Source: JAGOMW01 sp964644075 (GTDB lineage Bacteria; Patescibacteriota; Gracilibacteria; BD1-5; UBA2023). Taken from it: a stretch of 64,000 nt of DNA. The notes under the pieces were generated by a model that had not been told where the DNA came from, did not search any database, and worked only from the letters and a program-made list of their open reading frames with translations. Each line of letters starts with the position of its first letter. The first letter of the stretch is position 1. The position numbers and the translations under genes were made by a program. The stretch is from the NCBI GenBank assembly GCA_964644075.1, contig CAZXUQ010000002.1, positions 174,992-238,991 on the forward strand, in the 5' to 3' direction. This document shows positions 10,726 through 20,320 of the stretch, piece by piece.

Positions 10726-11269
10726 ATGCAATCTATCACATTCGTCACGGGAAACCAGAAAAAGGCAGAACACCTCATGAAGTACCTCGGACTCGAAGTC
10801 CTCCATGAGAAGGTCGACCTTGATGAACTCCAGTCACTAGACTTACGAGAGATCGTGGAACATAAGGTGCGCCAGGCATATGAAAAAATAAAAAAAACCT
10901 GTCATTGTTGAAGATGCTTCTCTTGAATTTTCAGCCCTTGGGAGACTTCCTGGGACATTTATCCGATTTTTCGTCGATGAGATGCCACTCGAAACTCTCT
11001 GCTCACTCGTCGATGGAAAAGACCGATGAGCAACAGCACGATGCTGATACGGATACTATGACGGCGACCAATTTGCATACTTCGAATGAGCACTCTCTGG
11101 ACAGATAGCCCAGAACCCACGAGGGGAAAATTGATTTGGTTGGGATAAGATATTTATCCCTACTGGATACGATATAACCCGAGCAGAAATGGAGGGAAAA
11201 GATTATGAAAACACATACCTCCAGATAAAACCTATAGAAAAAGTCAGAGAATTCCTCATCACAAAATAA
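10726..11269 (+). pseudogene. rdgB: RdgB/HAM1-type dITP/XTP pyrophosphatase, frameshifted
   Basis: N-terminus FVTGNQKKAEHL is the HAM1 nucleotide-binding loop. At 10890-10897 a run of eight A breaks the frame; with seven A it would continue KPVIVEDASLEFSAL, the conserved catalytic segment. The second frame then runs without TAA/TAG to 11269 and includes RGENGFGWDKIF, where TGA encodes the conserved Gly, so selection was recent. The intact enzyme removes deaminated purine nucleotides from the NTP pool. Either a homopolymer sequencing error, a true frameshift, or slippage rescue by polymerase on A8. About 180 residues if repaired, slightly short for RdgB. Confidence 0.82.
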
Positions 11270-11275
11270 CCCTCT

Positions 11276-11662
11276 ATGTTCACTCTCACAGACATATCGA
11301 CAGCACACTCCCGAGTAAAATCTGGTGCCGACTTCCCACAGTATGCTCGCGATCTCATCGCCCTCTGAGTCACGGCATATGACGTCTATGTTTCTGATGG
11401 ACACGCTGTCTATCTCGGAAATCCCGAGCCTCTTTTTTCTCCTCCGAAATACGATCCACTCTCTCTCGAAAAAAATGTAAACAGTGAAAAATTTCTCACT
11501 CAACTCAAACTGCACCAGTCAGGTGGAACTGACTATATGACATTTTGTCAGGACTGTGCCGATACAGGTGTAGAGAGATGGACACTTGATATGCAGGCAG
11601 GGACTTGTACATACTACGACGAGACTGGGAAGACTATACACACAGAATATTTTCCGAAATAA
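11276..11662 (+). CDS. DUF1398 family protein
   Basis: 128 aa, whole. Start reads MFTLTDISTAHSRVKSGADF, followed by YARDLIALGVTAYDVYVSDGH; this is the DUF1398 pattern. The C-terminal half has a CQDCADTGVERW segment and ends TEYFPK. Function is unknown in all members. It lies 6 nt after the rdgB-like stop and 11 nt before the Nudix gene, so it belongs to the plus-strand accessory run. Confidence 0.8.
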
Positions 11663-11673
11663 CTACAACCACC

Positions 11674-12168
11674 ATGTCTCCTCTCGCCATCATCTGAGAT
11701 CCGAAAACTTTCGAAGGAAAGAAATACTCGACCCGTCATACTGCTCGGGCAGTACTGGTGGATAATGATAACAAAATACCCCTCCTCTATGTCGGAAAGT
11801 ACGACTATCACAAACTTCCTGGAGGATGAGTAGAAAAAGATGAAAATATCGAGGAAGCTCTTCGAAGAGAGTGTCTAGAGGAAGTTTGATGTGAGATAGA
11901 AATCTGAAAGTACCTCTGAGAAGTCGTAGAATACCGTGCAAATATATGACGAGATGGTTAGTATACACTACAGATATCGCAGTGTTTCGAAGGAAAAATA
12001 ACAAGCAAGTGACAGGCAAGTTTTACTGAGTCAGAAAAAGAAAATAACTTCTCTTGTCGATGGGTGGGCTTTGAGGAGGCTATAAAAATACTCGAAACTG
12101 ACAAACCAAAAAATCTCGAATGAGAATACATCGTCGAACGGGAACTCGCATTTTTAAAAAATCTTTAA
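11674..12168 (+). pseudogene. Nudix hydrolase interrupted by an in-frame TAG
   Basis: Nudix box intact: GGGVEKDENIEEALRREC then LEEVGCEI, with two Gly from TGA. An in-frame TAG sits at 11959-11961 (codon 96), yet the same frame continues with Nudix-like sequence (YTLQISQCFEGKI, FSCRWVGFEEA) to TAA at 12168, 164 codons in all. TAG is a normal stop elsewhere in the window (recJ, metK), so this is most simply a nonsense mutation or a base error of a CAG/TGG codon. Its neighbour, the rdgB-like gene, is also broken. Confidence 0.78.
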
Positions 12169-12186
12169 TTCTCTCACTTTCTCTCT

Positions 12187-12450
12187 ATGAAAAATACTGC
12201 CTGTGCGACATCCTGTGAAGCCTGTATGATGCCTTTCTCGAAAGATCCTGGAAAACGAGAAAATCCGAAATATTGTTCGTATTGTTTCTCATGAGGCAAA
12301 CTCCATGCTGATGAAGTAAAAGACATGAAAACATTCCAAGATATGTGCTATCAGTCCATGCGAAAAAACGGCACTCCTTGGCTGCTCGCAAAAGTATTCG
12401 CTTGGACGATACGATTTGCGCCGTACTGGAAAGAGAGAAATAAGAAATAA
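12187..12450 (+). CDS. Small zinc-ribbon protein (zf-ribbon_2 type)
   Basis: 87 aa. Cys pattern CATSCEACMMPF then YCSYCFSGGKLHADE matches the putative zinc-ribbon family with CxxCGMP and YCxYC motifs; one Gly of the SGGK loop is TGA. The C-terminal half is a basic/aromatic helix (WLLAKVFAWTIRFAPYW). Function unknown, possibly nucleic-acid or protein binding. Confidence 0.77.
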
Positions 12451-12474
12451 GCCTCTATATTTTTAAAATACACT

Positions 12475-13053
12475 ATGTCACGAGCCCTCATACTTATAGA
12501 CTTCATCAACGAATTTCTCCATCCTGATGGAAAAATCACACCACAAGGAATGGGAGAGTTTTGCAAAAAACAACATACGATAGAAAACGTTATCCAGCTC
12601 ATTGCTTACTTTCGCAAACAAAAGGAAGAAATCATTTGGATACATCTCGGGTTTCATGAAGACTATAGTAACTGCTCGAAGACGTCACCTCGCTTTCGAT
12701 GAGCTCCTCAGCTTGGAATACTCAAAGAGAATACTTGGTCTACAGAGTTTCTTGAGGAGCTCGGGTACGACTCCAGGGAAAAAACGATCACCAAGACTCG
12801 CATAAGTCCATTTTACCAGACAGAGCTCGAAGGGTACCTGGAGAAAAAAGGTATCGACCAAATTATTGTCGCCTGAGTTGCGACAGACCTCGCCATCTCA
12901 AGCATCTCACGTGATGCTCACGATAGAGATATATCAGTGACGGTTGTGGCTGACGCCTCTGGAACAGTATCCATAGAACATCACGAAGCTGCTCTGATCG
13001 CTATTTCGAAAATCGCGGATGTGAAAAATGTCTGAGAAATTATAAATCTATAA
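12475..13053 (+). CDS. Isochorismatase-fold hydrolase lacking the usual catalytic Cys
   Basis: 192 aa. Rossmann-like fold with ALILIDFINEFLHPDG (catalytic Asp 9), KTRISPFYQTEL (catalytic Lys region) and AGVATDLAISSISRDAHDR. In cysteine hydrolases of this superfamily the last motif is GVATDxCV; here Ala replaces the nucleophilic Cys. The Asp and Lys remain. It may therefore be a non-thiol isochorismatase-like enzyme or an inactive homologue. Starts 24 nt after the zinc-ribbon gene. Confidence 0.83.
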
Positions 13054-13063
13054 CCCCTTGCAT

Positions 13064-13510
13064 ATGACTACTAATCCCCTCACTCCCGCTCTCTGGTTCC
13101 ATACTGACGATGGAACAATCCAGACAGTTCTCGACTATTATCAGGATATTTTTACTGAGAATTTTCGAGTGAACTACACTATGCCTCTCGGAGAAACCCC
13201 GAGTGGAAACTCTGAACTCGCGGAAGTCACACTCTTCGGTCAGAAATACTCTCTGATGGCAACAGCCGAAAAACATCATGAATTTAATGATGCTTTTGCT
13301 CTCATTATCAATTGTCAGGACCAAGGTGAAATCGACAAATATTGGAATTACTTTACGAAGGAATGAATGGAAGTGCAGTGTGGATGGTGCAATGATAAAT
13401 TCGGTCTGCGGTGGCAGATCATCCCCACCAATCTCGGTGAACTCATGCAAAAGCCGAATGCCTGGGAGGTGATGATGAAACAAAAAAAGATAGTGATCGC
13501 AGAATACTAG
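13064..13510 (+). CDS. VOC family protein, PhnB/3-demethylubiquinone methyltransferase-like
   Basis: 148 aa. ALWFHTDDGTIQTVLDYY at the N-terminus and FGQKYSLMATAEKHHEFNDA, then KYWNYFTKEGMEVQCGWCND and FGLRWQIIPTNL. This is the PhnB-type glyoxalase pattern, one paired beta-alpha-beta module per half; one Gly is TGA. Substrate not known for the family. ATG 13064 preferred over a TTG at 13058. It follows the isochorismatase-fold gene by 10 nt. Confidence 0.82.
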
Positions 13511-13520
13511 ATTATAATTT

Positions 13521-13874
13521 ATGTTAAGCTCAAGCCAAATAGCATCCATACGCTCTTCATGGTCAAGAGAAACTTGTTATCCTAAAAATAGTCAATCTTG
13601 GTCAGATCAAAATCCTGCATACTGACAATGTGCGGTTACTGCACTATTAGTGCAGGAACTGCTGTGAGGAAGTATTTTATTTAGTCAAAAGAATAATCAC
13701 TACTGGAATAAAATTGGCGATACAGAGGTGGATTTGACTCGTGAACAATTCAAGGAAGAAATCGATACATCAGACCATGAAGTCGTAACAAGAGAATATG
13801 TACTAACATCAATAAGTGGTCAAACAGAGATGAGATATGAACTATTAAAAACTCGATTTAATAACAGAAATTAA
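13521..13874 (+). CDS. YunG family protein
   Basis: 117 aa, hidden from standard-code ORF calls by two early TGA. Core is WSDQNPAYGQCAVTALLVQE then LGGSILFSQKNNHYWNKIGD and VDLTREQFKEE, the YunG signature with conserved Cys, His and Trp that suggest a thiol-protease-like fold. Biochemical role unknown. Codon usage here is more AT-rich than in the genes around it. Ends 21 nt before the next ATG. Confidence 0.8.
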
Positions 13875-13895
13875 TAATCTTTACTGTCCTCTTCC

Positions 13896-14318
13896 ATGCC
13901 AAACACTCTCACTACATCTCGCTCGCTCCCCTACTCTGCCGAGAAAATTTTCTCGAAATACTCTGATCAGGGGGCACTCGCTCGCTGGTGGTGACCACAC
14001 GGATTTACAAATACTTTTCATGAATTTGATTTCGTAGAGTGAGGACACTGGGTCTTCACGATGCATGGAGATGGACGCGACTATGCCAATGAGCAAATAT
14101 TTCACAAAATAGAAAAAAATCATATCATCATGGAGCATATCGTCGAACCAATCTTTACCCTCGAAGTGATCCTCGAAAAGATGAGTGAGAATGAAACCAA
14201 GATGACATTGATAGCGACGTTCGAAGATGCGAACTTCTTGGAAAATGCACGAGACTTTCTCCGAGAAAAAAACGAAGAAAACTTCGATCGACTCGAAGAA
14301 GAACTCAAAAATTTTTAA
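13896..14318 (+). CDS. SRPBCC/AHSA1 domain protein
   Basis: 140 aa. Starts with SRSLPYSAEKIFSKYSD and has LARWWGPHGFTNTFHEFDF, the hallmark WWGP turn of activator-of-Hsp90-ATPase-like proteins (the Gly is TGA). Then GGHWVFTMHGDGRDY and a C-terminal long helix rich in Glu/Lys. A hydrophobic ligand-binding cup is expected; ligand unknown. A second family member follows 18 nt downstream. Confidence 0.85.
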
Positions 14319-14336
14319 CTTTTTTCCTCTATAACT

Positions 14337-14777
14337 ATGACCAAACTCACCGTCTCTACGACGATAAACGCCCCTCTCAAAACTGTCTGGAACGCGATGT
14401 GGAACCCTGAACATATCATCCACTGGGGATTTGCTGATGAGGCAACGTGGCACTGTCCATGGGCTCGGGGCGAAGAACCAAAAGTATGAGGAGTATTTAC
14501 GACTCGTATGGAGGCTCGCGATGGATCATTTGGATTTGATCTCACAGCGAAATATACAGAAGTCACACCGATGAAATCGATGAGTTACACGCTTGGCGAG
14601 ATGAAGGAATACTTTCTCGATGCTGGACGTGTTGTCGATGTGACATTCGAAGAAACTCCAGAGTGAGTCAAGGTCACAGAGGTATTTGATGCGGAAGATA
14701 TCCATCCAGCCGAGATGCAGATCGCAGGATGGACTGCGATCCTCGAAAATCTGAAAAAACACGTCGAGTCTCTCTAA
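14337..14777 (+). CDS. SRPBCC/AHSA1 domain protein
   Basis: 146 aa. TVSTTINAPLKTVWNAMWNP then IIHWGFADEATWHCP, GVFTTRMEARDGSFGFD, VTFEETPEGVKVTEVF and a C-terminal GWTAILENLKKHVESL helix; the full AHSA1 fold is present. Distinct in sequence from the preceding SRPBCC protein, so not a recent duplication. No RBS; the ATG is preceded by ATAACT. Confidence 0.84.
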
Positions 14778-14789
14778 CCAACAATTTCT

Positions 14790-15161
14790 ATGAATACGAT
14801 CCTCGGACTCCGTACAACAATCTACAAGGTAAGTGATATAGCCGAAGCGAAAATATGGTACTCGAAAGCATTCGGAGTGACTCCCTACTTTGATGAGCCA
14901 TACTATGTCGGATTTTCTGTCGGTGGGTATGAACTCGGTATACAAGCTGAGGATGTCACCAAGTGAGAAAATGTGGCGACATTTTGGTGAGTCGATGATA
15001 TCGAGAGTACCTATGCATACTTCCTCGCATGCGGAGCAAGAGAACAAGAAAAACCGATGAACGTATGAGGAGATATCATGGTCGCGACAGTGAAGGATCC
15101 CTGGGACAATCTCATCTGACTCATCTATAATCCAGAATTCAAAGCTACTGAAAATCAATAA
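14790..15161 (+). CDS. VOC (glyoxalase/bleomycin resistance-like) protein
   Basis: 123 aa. LRTTIYKVSDIAEAKIWYSK, FGVTPYFDEPYYVGFSVGGY, then a second module ending KDPWDNLIGLIYNPEF. Several Gly are TGA, including one in the terminal DNLIGLIYNP. Metal ligands of true glyoxalases are not obvious. It lies 12 nt after the SRPBCC gene and 2 nt before the DUF1697 gene. Confidence 0.83.
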
Positions 15162-15163
15162 CT

Positions 15164-15691
15164 ATGAAACACGTCGCTCTCCTGCGTGGCATCAATGTCG
15201 GATGAAATAAAAAAGTCGACATGAAAGAGTTAAAAAAAGTTTTTGAAATGCTTGGTTTCGAAAATGTTTCGACATACATCAACAGTGGAAATGTGATTTT
15301 TCGAGGAGAAAATCCCGATGAGACTATAATCGAAAAGGCAATAGAAAAACATTTTTGATTTTTTGTACCGACTATCACGAGAAACAAAGAGCAGATACAG
15401 AAAATCTCTCAAGTAATACCCGATGAATGGGAAAATAATGAGACTATGAAGACTGATATTCTCTTTCTCTGGGAGGCAGTGAATACTCCTGAAGTGCTCT
15501 CTGAAATCAAGCAAAATCCTGAAGTGGACAGACTGATCTATACTCCATGAGCTATCATCTGGCATCTCGATAAAGCCTACTATACCAAGAGCAAAATGCA
15601 CGACTTCATAGGAACAAAAATCTATAAGCATATGACTGCGCGAAATGTAAATACTCTGAGGAAGCTCCATGAACTCATGTGTACTTCATAA
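15164..15691 (+). CDS. DUF1697 family protein
   Basis: 175 aa. N-terminus VALLRGINVGGNKKVDMKEL, then LGFENVSTYINSGNVIF, both diagnostic of DUF1697; one Gly of NVGG is TGA. C-terminal SKMHDFIGTKIYKHMTARN and NVNTLRKLHELM complete the family pattern. Function unknown. Tightly coupled to the VOC gene. Confidence 0.86.
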
Positions 15692-15702
15692 CCTTTAAGC
15701 GT

Positions 15703-16146
15703 ATGTCTTTCTCTGATACATACATCTCCTGAGCTCCCGATGAACAAAGGGACGCCCTCGCAAAAATACGTGACATACTCCGAGATACTCTCATACCTCT
15801 CGGGTACGAAGAGCGTGAAAGCTACGGCATGATCGGCTATATTGTGCCATTTTCGACATACCCAGATGGGTACCACTGTGATACTACGCTCCCTCTTCCA
15901 TATATCAACCTCGGGAGTCGGAAATCTGGGATATCGATCTATCATATGGGGATATCCTGTGACGCCGACCTCCGGAGATGGTGGATAACAGAGTATAGTA
16001 AAATCTCTGGAAAACCCGATCTCGGAAAATGATGTATCAAATTTAAAAACAGAGAGAAAATCCCCTATGATCTCATCCGCGAACTCATGCAAAAAATGGA
16101 CGCGAAGCGCTGGATAGAACTCTATGAAAAGGTCTATAAGAAATAA
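15703..16146 (+). CDS. DUF1801 (YdhG-like) protein
   Basis: 147 aa. YISGAPDEQRDALAKIRDIL, ESYGMIGYIVPFSTYP, PLPYINLGSRKSGISIYHMG and GKGCIKFKNREKIPYDLIRE match DUF1801/YdhG proteins. Last plus-strand gene before the convergent acetylation pair; the two stops are 33 nt apart with no clear terminator. Confidence 0.82.
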
Positions 16147-16179
16147 AATACCGAAAAAAAGATGGGTAAAAGGAGTGTT

Positions 16180-17169
16180 TTACTTTTTAAATAACTCAGG
16201 GTACTCATTTTTTATAGACTGATGTATACTTTGATTAGCGAATGTTTGCATATTTTTCCTCTGGAGGAGTCCAGCCTGCAGTAACTCGTTAAACCAAGAT
16301 GAAAATACTTTTGCTCACTCTACATTAAGGTGTTCGACATCGCCATAAGAAGACGGGATAAGTGGAAAATCAGCGAAGTCAATGTACTCAACATCACTAA
16401 AACGTTCGCGGAGAATTTTCTTATAGAAATCTTCATTGGCATACTCTGGGTATGTAGGACTCTGGGGACTTCTTATGAGTATTATACGTTTACCATGAGA
16501 GTGCACCAGATCAATAATTTTTCTTAGATACAATAGCTCAATATCAGATACTCGCTGAGAAACAATAGTAGGTGGAGTGACTTTTCTATGGTCAATTATT
16601 CCTGTTCACACTGCTCCAGGAATCTTATATAGTCATCGCATAAGCGGCAAATAACCTCAGACTTTCTTTTGGTAGGAAAAGTTACCATAAAAAACATCAT
16701 CCATTTTTTCTCTACTCGTTACTCATAACATATTTATATGTCCTCACAAGTTATTTTTGAGAAGAAAGGTATATCATTCGAGATCAAGAAACGGAGCATA
16801 TCGTGGAAAAAAAGAAAATAATCCACCATTACCCCAAGTTCACTCATCTCGCGCAAACGCCACCTGGTTATTTGTAAACTCTACAAATACCGTCGAAATA
16901 GATGGATTATCCTCGAGAACTTTCTGTATTTTCCAATAGGTATAAAAATATCGCTCTCCCGATTCTGCAATATTTTTCATACCAATAATGCGTTGGTCAT
17001 CAAAAGCGCACTCTGGATGAGAATGTCATGCGACAAGAAATATGGGGTGAGTCTCGAATGAAAAATCAGCATTTTCTCGGACTATAAAAAACACGATATA
17101 ACTCAGAGAAAAGGCCAGACAAAGAAATATTATGAAGAAAATACTAATATGAGCCAGAAATCGCTTCAT
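16180..17169 (-). CDS. Membrane-anchored SGNH-like protein, partner of MBOAT acyltransferase
   Basis: 329 aa from ATG 17169 (an upstream TTG at 17208 is less likely). One N-terminal helix (LAHISIFFIIFLCLAFSLSYIVFFIV), then an extracytoplasmic domain with GHSHPECAFDD near the start and DVEHLNVEGAKVFSSWF near the end. The late DxxHLxxxGA motif is the Asp/His part of SGNH-type O-acetyltransfer partners (AlgX/AlgJ, DUF1574). The block I Ser is not obvious, GHSH being the candidate. Begins 2 nt after the MBOAT stop. Confidence 0.72.
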
Positions 17170-17171
17170 AG

Positions 17172-18605
17172 CTAAAATTGAAAGTAAATAAACTCTTGTT
17201 TTCTTCAACCAAAAAGAAAAATAGCCATAAAGATGAGCATAAAAAATACGAGCCTAATTGCCTTACTCTTACTTAGAATTCCATCGAGTGGATGTTCCTT
17301 TTCTCTTCATGCCCACTCGATACTCATAAAAAAAGTTATAAGAACTATGATATAGAGGGGACAGGCATCAGCAAGGGGAATAATTTTTCATGAAAACATA
17401 CGTTCTATATATATCCATGCTTCGGAAATACTCTTCGATCGAAAAAATATCCAAGCAAATGTGACAAGAAGAAATGTTCATACTATACTTAGCCCCTCTC
17501 GAATAGTTGGGAAGATTTTTCCTGTAGCTACGATATCCATATTTTTTCGTTGCACTCAGGAATAAATTAGAGGTACCATATATAAGGCATGAAGTCATCA
17601 CCACGCAAGAAATGTCCAGTTTGCTCCATGCCAAAATCCACTTATAAGGAATATGATGAAAGTATTTCGAATACGCAACATAAGTGATCCTCTACTACCA
17701 CCAAGTGGAATATAAACATAGTCACGAAACCATGAAGATAAAGAGATATGCCAGCGCCTCCAGAATTCTGCAATATCACGGGAAAAGTATGGAAATGCAA
17801 AATTTCGAAGTAACGTTATTCAAAAAAGTTTGGATGTGCCAAGAGCGATATGAGAGTATCATGCAAAATCACCATAAATCTGGAAAGAGAACAAAATAGC
17901 CCCGAGCATGAGAGTACCTCCAGAGTACATATAAGAGTGATTAAAAATTGTCGTCACATATGTGGCTATGTTGTCTGCTACTACCATTTTCATAAAGAAT
18001 CACCAAAGCATCTGTTTTGCACCATCCATGGCCATTTCATAAGAAAAACTCCTGGGCTTCGTAATCTGAGGAAGTAGATGTGCTGCTCTCTCTATAGGTC
18101 CAGCAACTAGTAGAGGAAAATATGTCACAAAAAGTGCATAATGAATAAAATTTCTTTCTGGGGAAATTCTTCTGTAGTAAATATCAATAATGTAGGATAG
18201 CCCATGAAAAGTATAAAATGAAATACCGAGCGGAAGAACAATATCAAGTATTATCGGATTAACTTGCCATCAAAATCAGTCAAGAAAGTCAGCAAATGAC
18301 TGTGCAAAAAAATCATAGTATTTACAAACTCAGAGTATAGAAAGGTTTATAATAATACTCAGAGTAAGCCAGAATTTTCTTGAATTTTGTTGCGTTGTAT
18401 TTTCAATTTGTATTCCAGAAAAAAAATCAAGAAATGTGGAAAAAATAAGTATTCCTAAAAATCTCGGATCCCAGAAGGCATAAAAAAAATAACTAGAAAT
18501 AAGGAGCAATAAGTTTTGAAGTCTATAGTTATTTTTCGCTAGAAACCAATAAAAGAAAAAAACAATGGGCAAAAATATAACAAAAGGAAACGAGTTAAAT
18601 AACAT
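17172..18605 (-). CDS. MBOAT-family O-acyltransferase (AlgI/DltB-like)
   Basis: 477 aa, polytopic. Typical opening FNSFPFVIFLPIVFFFYW, then LPLGISFYTFHGLSYIIDIY, TYFPLLVAGPIERAAHLLPQ, FWRRWHISLSSWFRDYVYIP and FLISGFWHGANWTFLAWG, which contains the catalytic His. These are textbook AlgI/DltB landmarks. It passes acetyl groups across the membrane to the SGNH partner encoded just downstream, modifying a surface polysaccharide or peptidoglycan. The base composition is more AT-rich than its plus-strand neighbours, which could mean separate acquisition. Confidence 0.93.
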
Positions 18606-18747
18606 AAAGTAAAATGTGAACCTTACAATCTAGAAAACCGTAAACTATTTTGGAGTATACAGAAATACTTAGTATTGTACATATGATCTTCTTGCGTGAG
18701 CCTTTACAAAAAATATAATACTCATGTTTATTTTTTATCTTTCTCAT

Positions 18748-19170
18748 ATGGACTCTCTCAACTGGCTCGCGATCGGTGTGGTAAGCGTCGGGAATTTTAT
18801 TCTCGGAGCTCTGTGGTTCTCTGTATTTTTCGGAAAACAATGGATGTGGATCCATCATGGAGACAAGACTCCAACCGAAAAAGAAATGAAAGAAATGAGC
18901 AAAGGTATGGGAGTATTGATGGTTAGTGAATTCGTCGCGACTACACTCATCATCATCGGTCTCACTTGTATTATCCGTGCGATACCAGGATACTCTGGTG
19001 TACAGACAGCATTTATGGTATGGCTTGCTTTTATCATGCCGATGATAGTCAGTACGACTCTCTGGGGGAATGATCGGAGAGAAGCTCGCCTCCTGAAGGT
19101 AGTACTCTCATCGAGCTACCGCCTCGTAGCACTCCTCGCAGCAGGATACATCCTTAGCATGTGGAAATAA
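18748..19170 (+). CDS. DUF1761 membrane protein
   Basis: 140 aa, four hydrophobic helices. NWLAIGVVSVGNFILGALWF then FFGKQWM, followed by EMSKGMGVLMVSEFVATTLI and MVWLAFIMPMIVSTTLWGND; this is the DUF1761 pattern. ATG 18748 fits the family start. An ATG at 18724, only 4 nt after a TATAAT (18714-18719), would add eight residues and could be the start of a leaderless message. Confidence 0.8.
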   Translation: MDSLNWLAIGVVSVGNFILGALWFSVFFGKQWMWIHHGDKTPTEKEMKEMSKGMGVLMVSEFVATTLIIIGLTCIIRAIPGYSGVQTAFMVWLAFIMPMIVSTTLWGNDRREARLLKVVLSSSYRLVALLAAGYILSMWK

Positions 19171-19172
19171 TC

Positions 19173-19526
19173 ATGACTGAGATCGACTCCTACATAGCCG
19201 ACATCAAAGACACTCACGAGAAAAAAGCACTCGAAGATCTCAGAAAAACCCTTCATGAATTTCTCCCAGATGCTCTCGAGTGCATATCATATGGCATGCC
19301 TGCATTTCGGGTGAAGGGTACGTGTGTCGCAGGATTTGCGAGATTTAAAAATCACCTCACGTTCTTCCCGTTTTCTGGGACTACACTTTCCTCTTTTACG
19401 AGGGAGCTCGGTGCTCTCGGTTTCACCTATACGAAGTCATGAGTTCACTTCACACCCGAGAAACCTATCCCAAAAGAACTCATACAAAATATTATCCAAT
19501 CACGACTTCGTGAATCATCTTATTAA
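19173..19526 (+). CDS. DUF1801 (YdhG-like) protein
   Basis: 117 aa. DSYIADIKDTHEKKALEDLR, LPDALECISYGMPAFRVKG, GFARFKNHLTFFPFSG and a terminal PEKPIPKELIQNIIQSRL; canonical DUF1801 order (SYGMPAF, then FFPFSG). Begins 2 nt after DUF1761. A second DUF1801 of different sequence lies at 15703-16146. Confidence 0.85.
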
Positions 19527-19532
19527 TTTCTT

Positions 19533-19940
19533 ATGGCAAAACTCTATATCAATCTCCCTGTCGCAAACCTCCCGAAAGCAACTACTTTTTACGAAGCACT
19601 CGGGTTCAAGAAAAATACCGACTTCTCGAATGATGAAGCATCTGCAATGGTCTGGGATGAGACACTTTCAGTCATGCTTCTCACGCATGATTTCGCGAAG
19701 AATTTTCTCGGGAACAAGAAAGTCTCTGACGCACATACTACCACTGAGGTCCTCAATGCCCTCGAACTCGACTCACGTGAGGCAGTCGATACATTTTTCG
19801 AAAAAGCTATCTCTGCAGGTGGAAAGAAAACGATCGAAGCATACGATCATGGATTTATGTATGGTCGTGATTTCGAAGATCTCGATGGGCATATATGGGA
19901 AGCGTTCTGGATGGATATATCACAGATGCCGAAAGTATAA
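19533..19940 (+). CDS. VOC (glyoxalase-like) protein
   Basis: 135 aa with no internal TGA. LYINLPVANLPKATTFYEAL, FSNDEASAMVWDETLSVMLL and a second module with GRDFEDLDGHIWEAFWMD. This matches the VOC group of predicted lactoylglutathione-lyase relatives (COG3607-like). The Glu in WEAFW is the usual metal ligand position. Confidence 0.86.
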   Translation: MAKLYINLPVANLPKATTFYEALGFKKNTDFSNDEASAMVWDETLSVMLLTHDFAKNFLGNKKVSDAHTTTEVLNALELDSREAVDTFFEKAISAGGKKTIEAYDHGFMYGRDFEDLDGHIWEAFWMDISQMPKV

Positions 19941-19942
19941 AC

Positions 19943-20293
19943 ATGCAAAATACTCGAGTATTTCATATGTCTTTCGGGAAGGTATATCCTGCATATATCG
20001 CAAAAGTCGAGAAAAAATGACGAACCAAACAAGAACTCGACACTATTATCGAGTGGCTTACTGGATATACTCAAGAGTGACTTTCTCGGGTAATCACGAC
20101 TGGGATCGATTTCGAGACTTTTTTTCATGAAGCGCCGAAACTCAACCCTCTCCGAGAGAAAATCACAGGAACGATCTGCTGATACAAAATAGAAGACATG
20201 GAAAACTGACTCATGAAGGAAATCCGCTATCTCGATAAACTCGTCGATGAGCTCGCGAAGGGAAAAAACATTGAGAAGGTACTCATTAAATAA
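19943..20293 (+). CDS. DUF2200 family protein
   Basis: 116 aa. MSFGKVYPAYIAKVEKKGRT, TIIEWLTGYTQEGL, FFHEAPKLNPLREKITGTIC and MKEIRYLDKLVDELAKGK match DUF2200 along the whole length. Several Gly are TGA. Function unknown. It starts 2 nt after the VOC stop. Confidence 0.87.
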
Positions 20294-20320
20294 GTTTAAT
20301 TTTATTTTAAGATTGACAAT

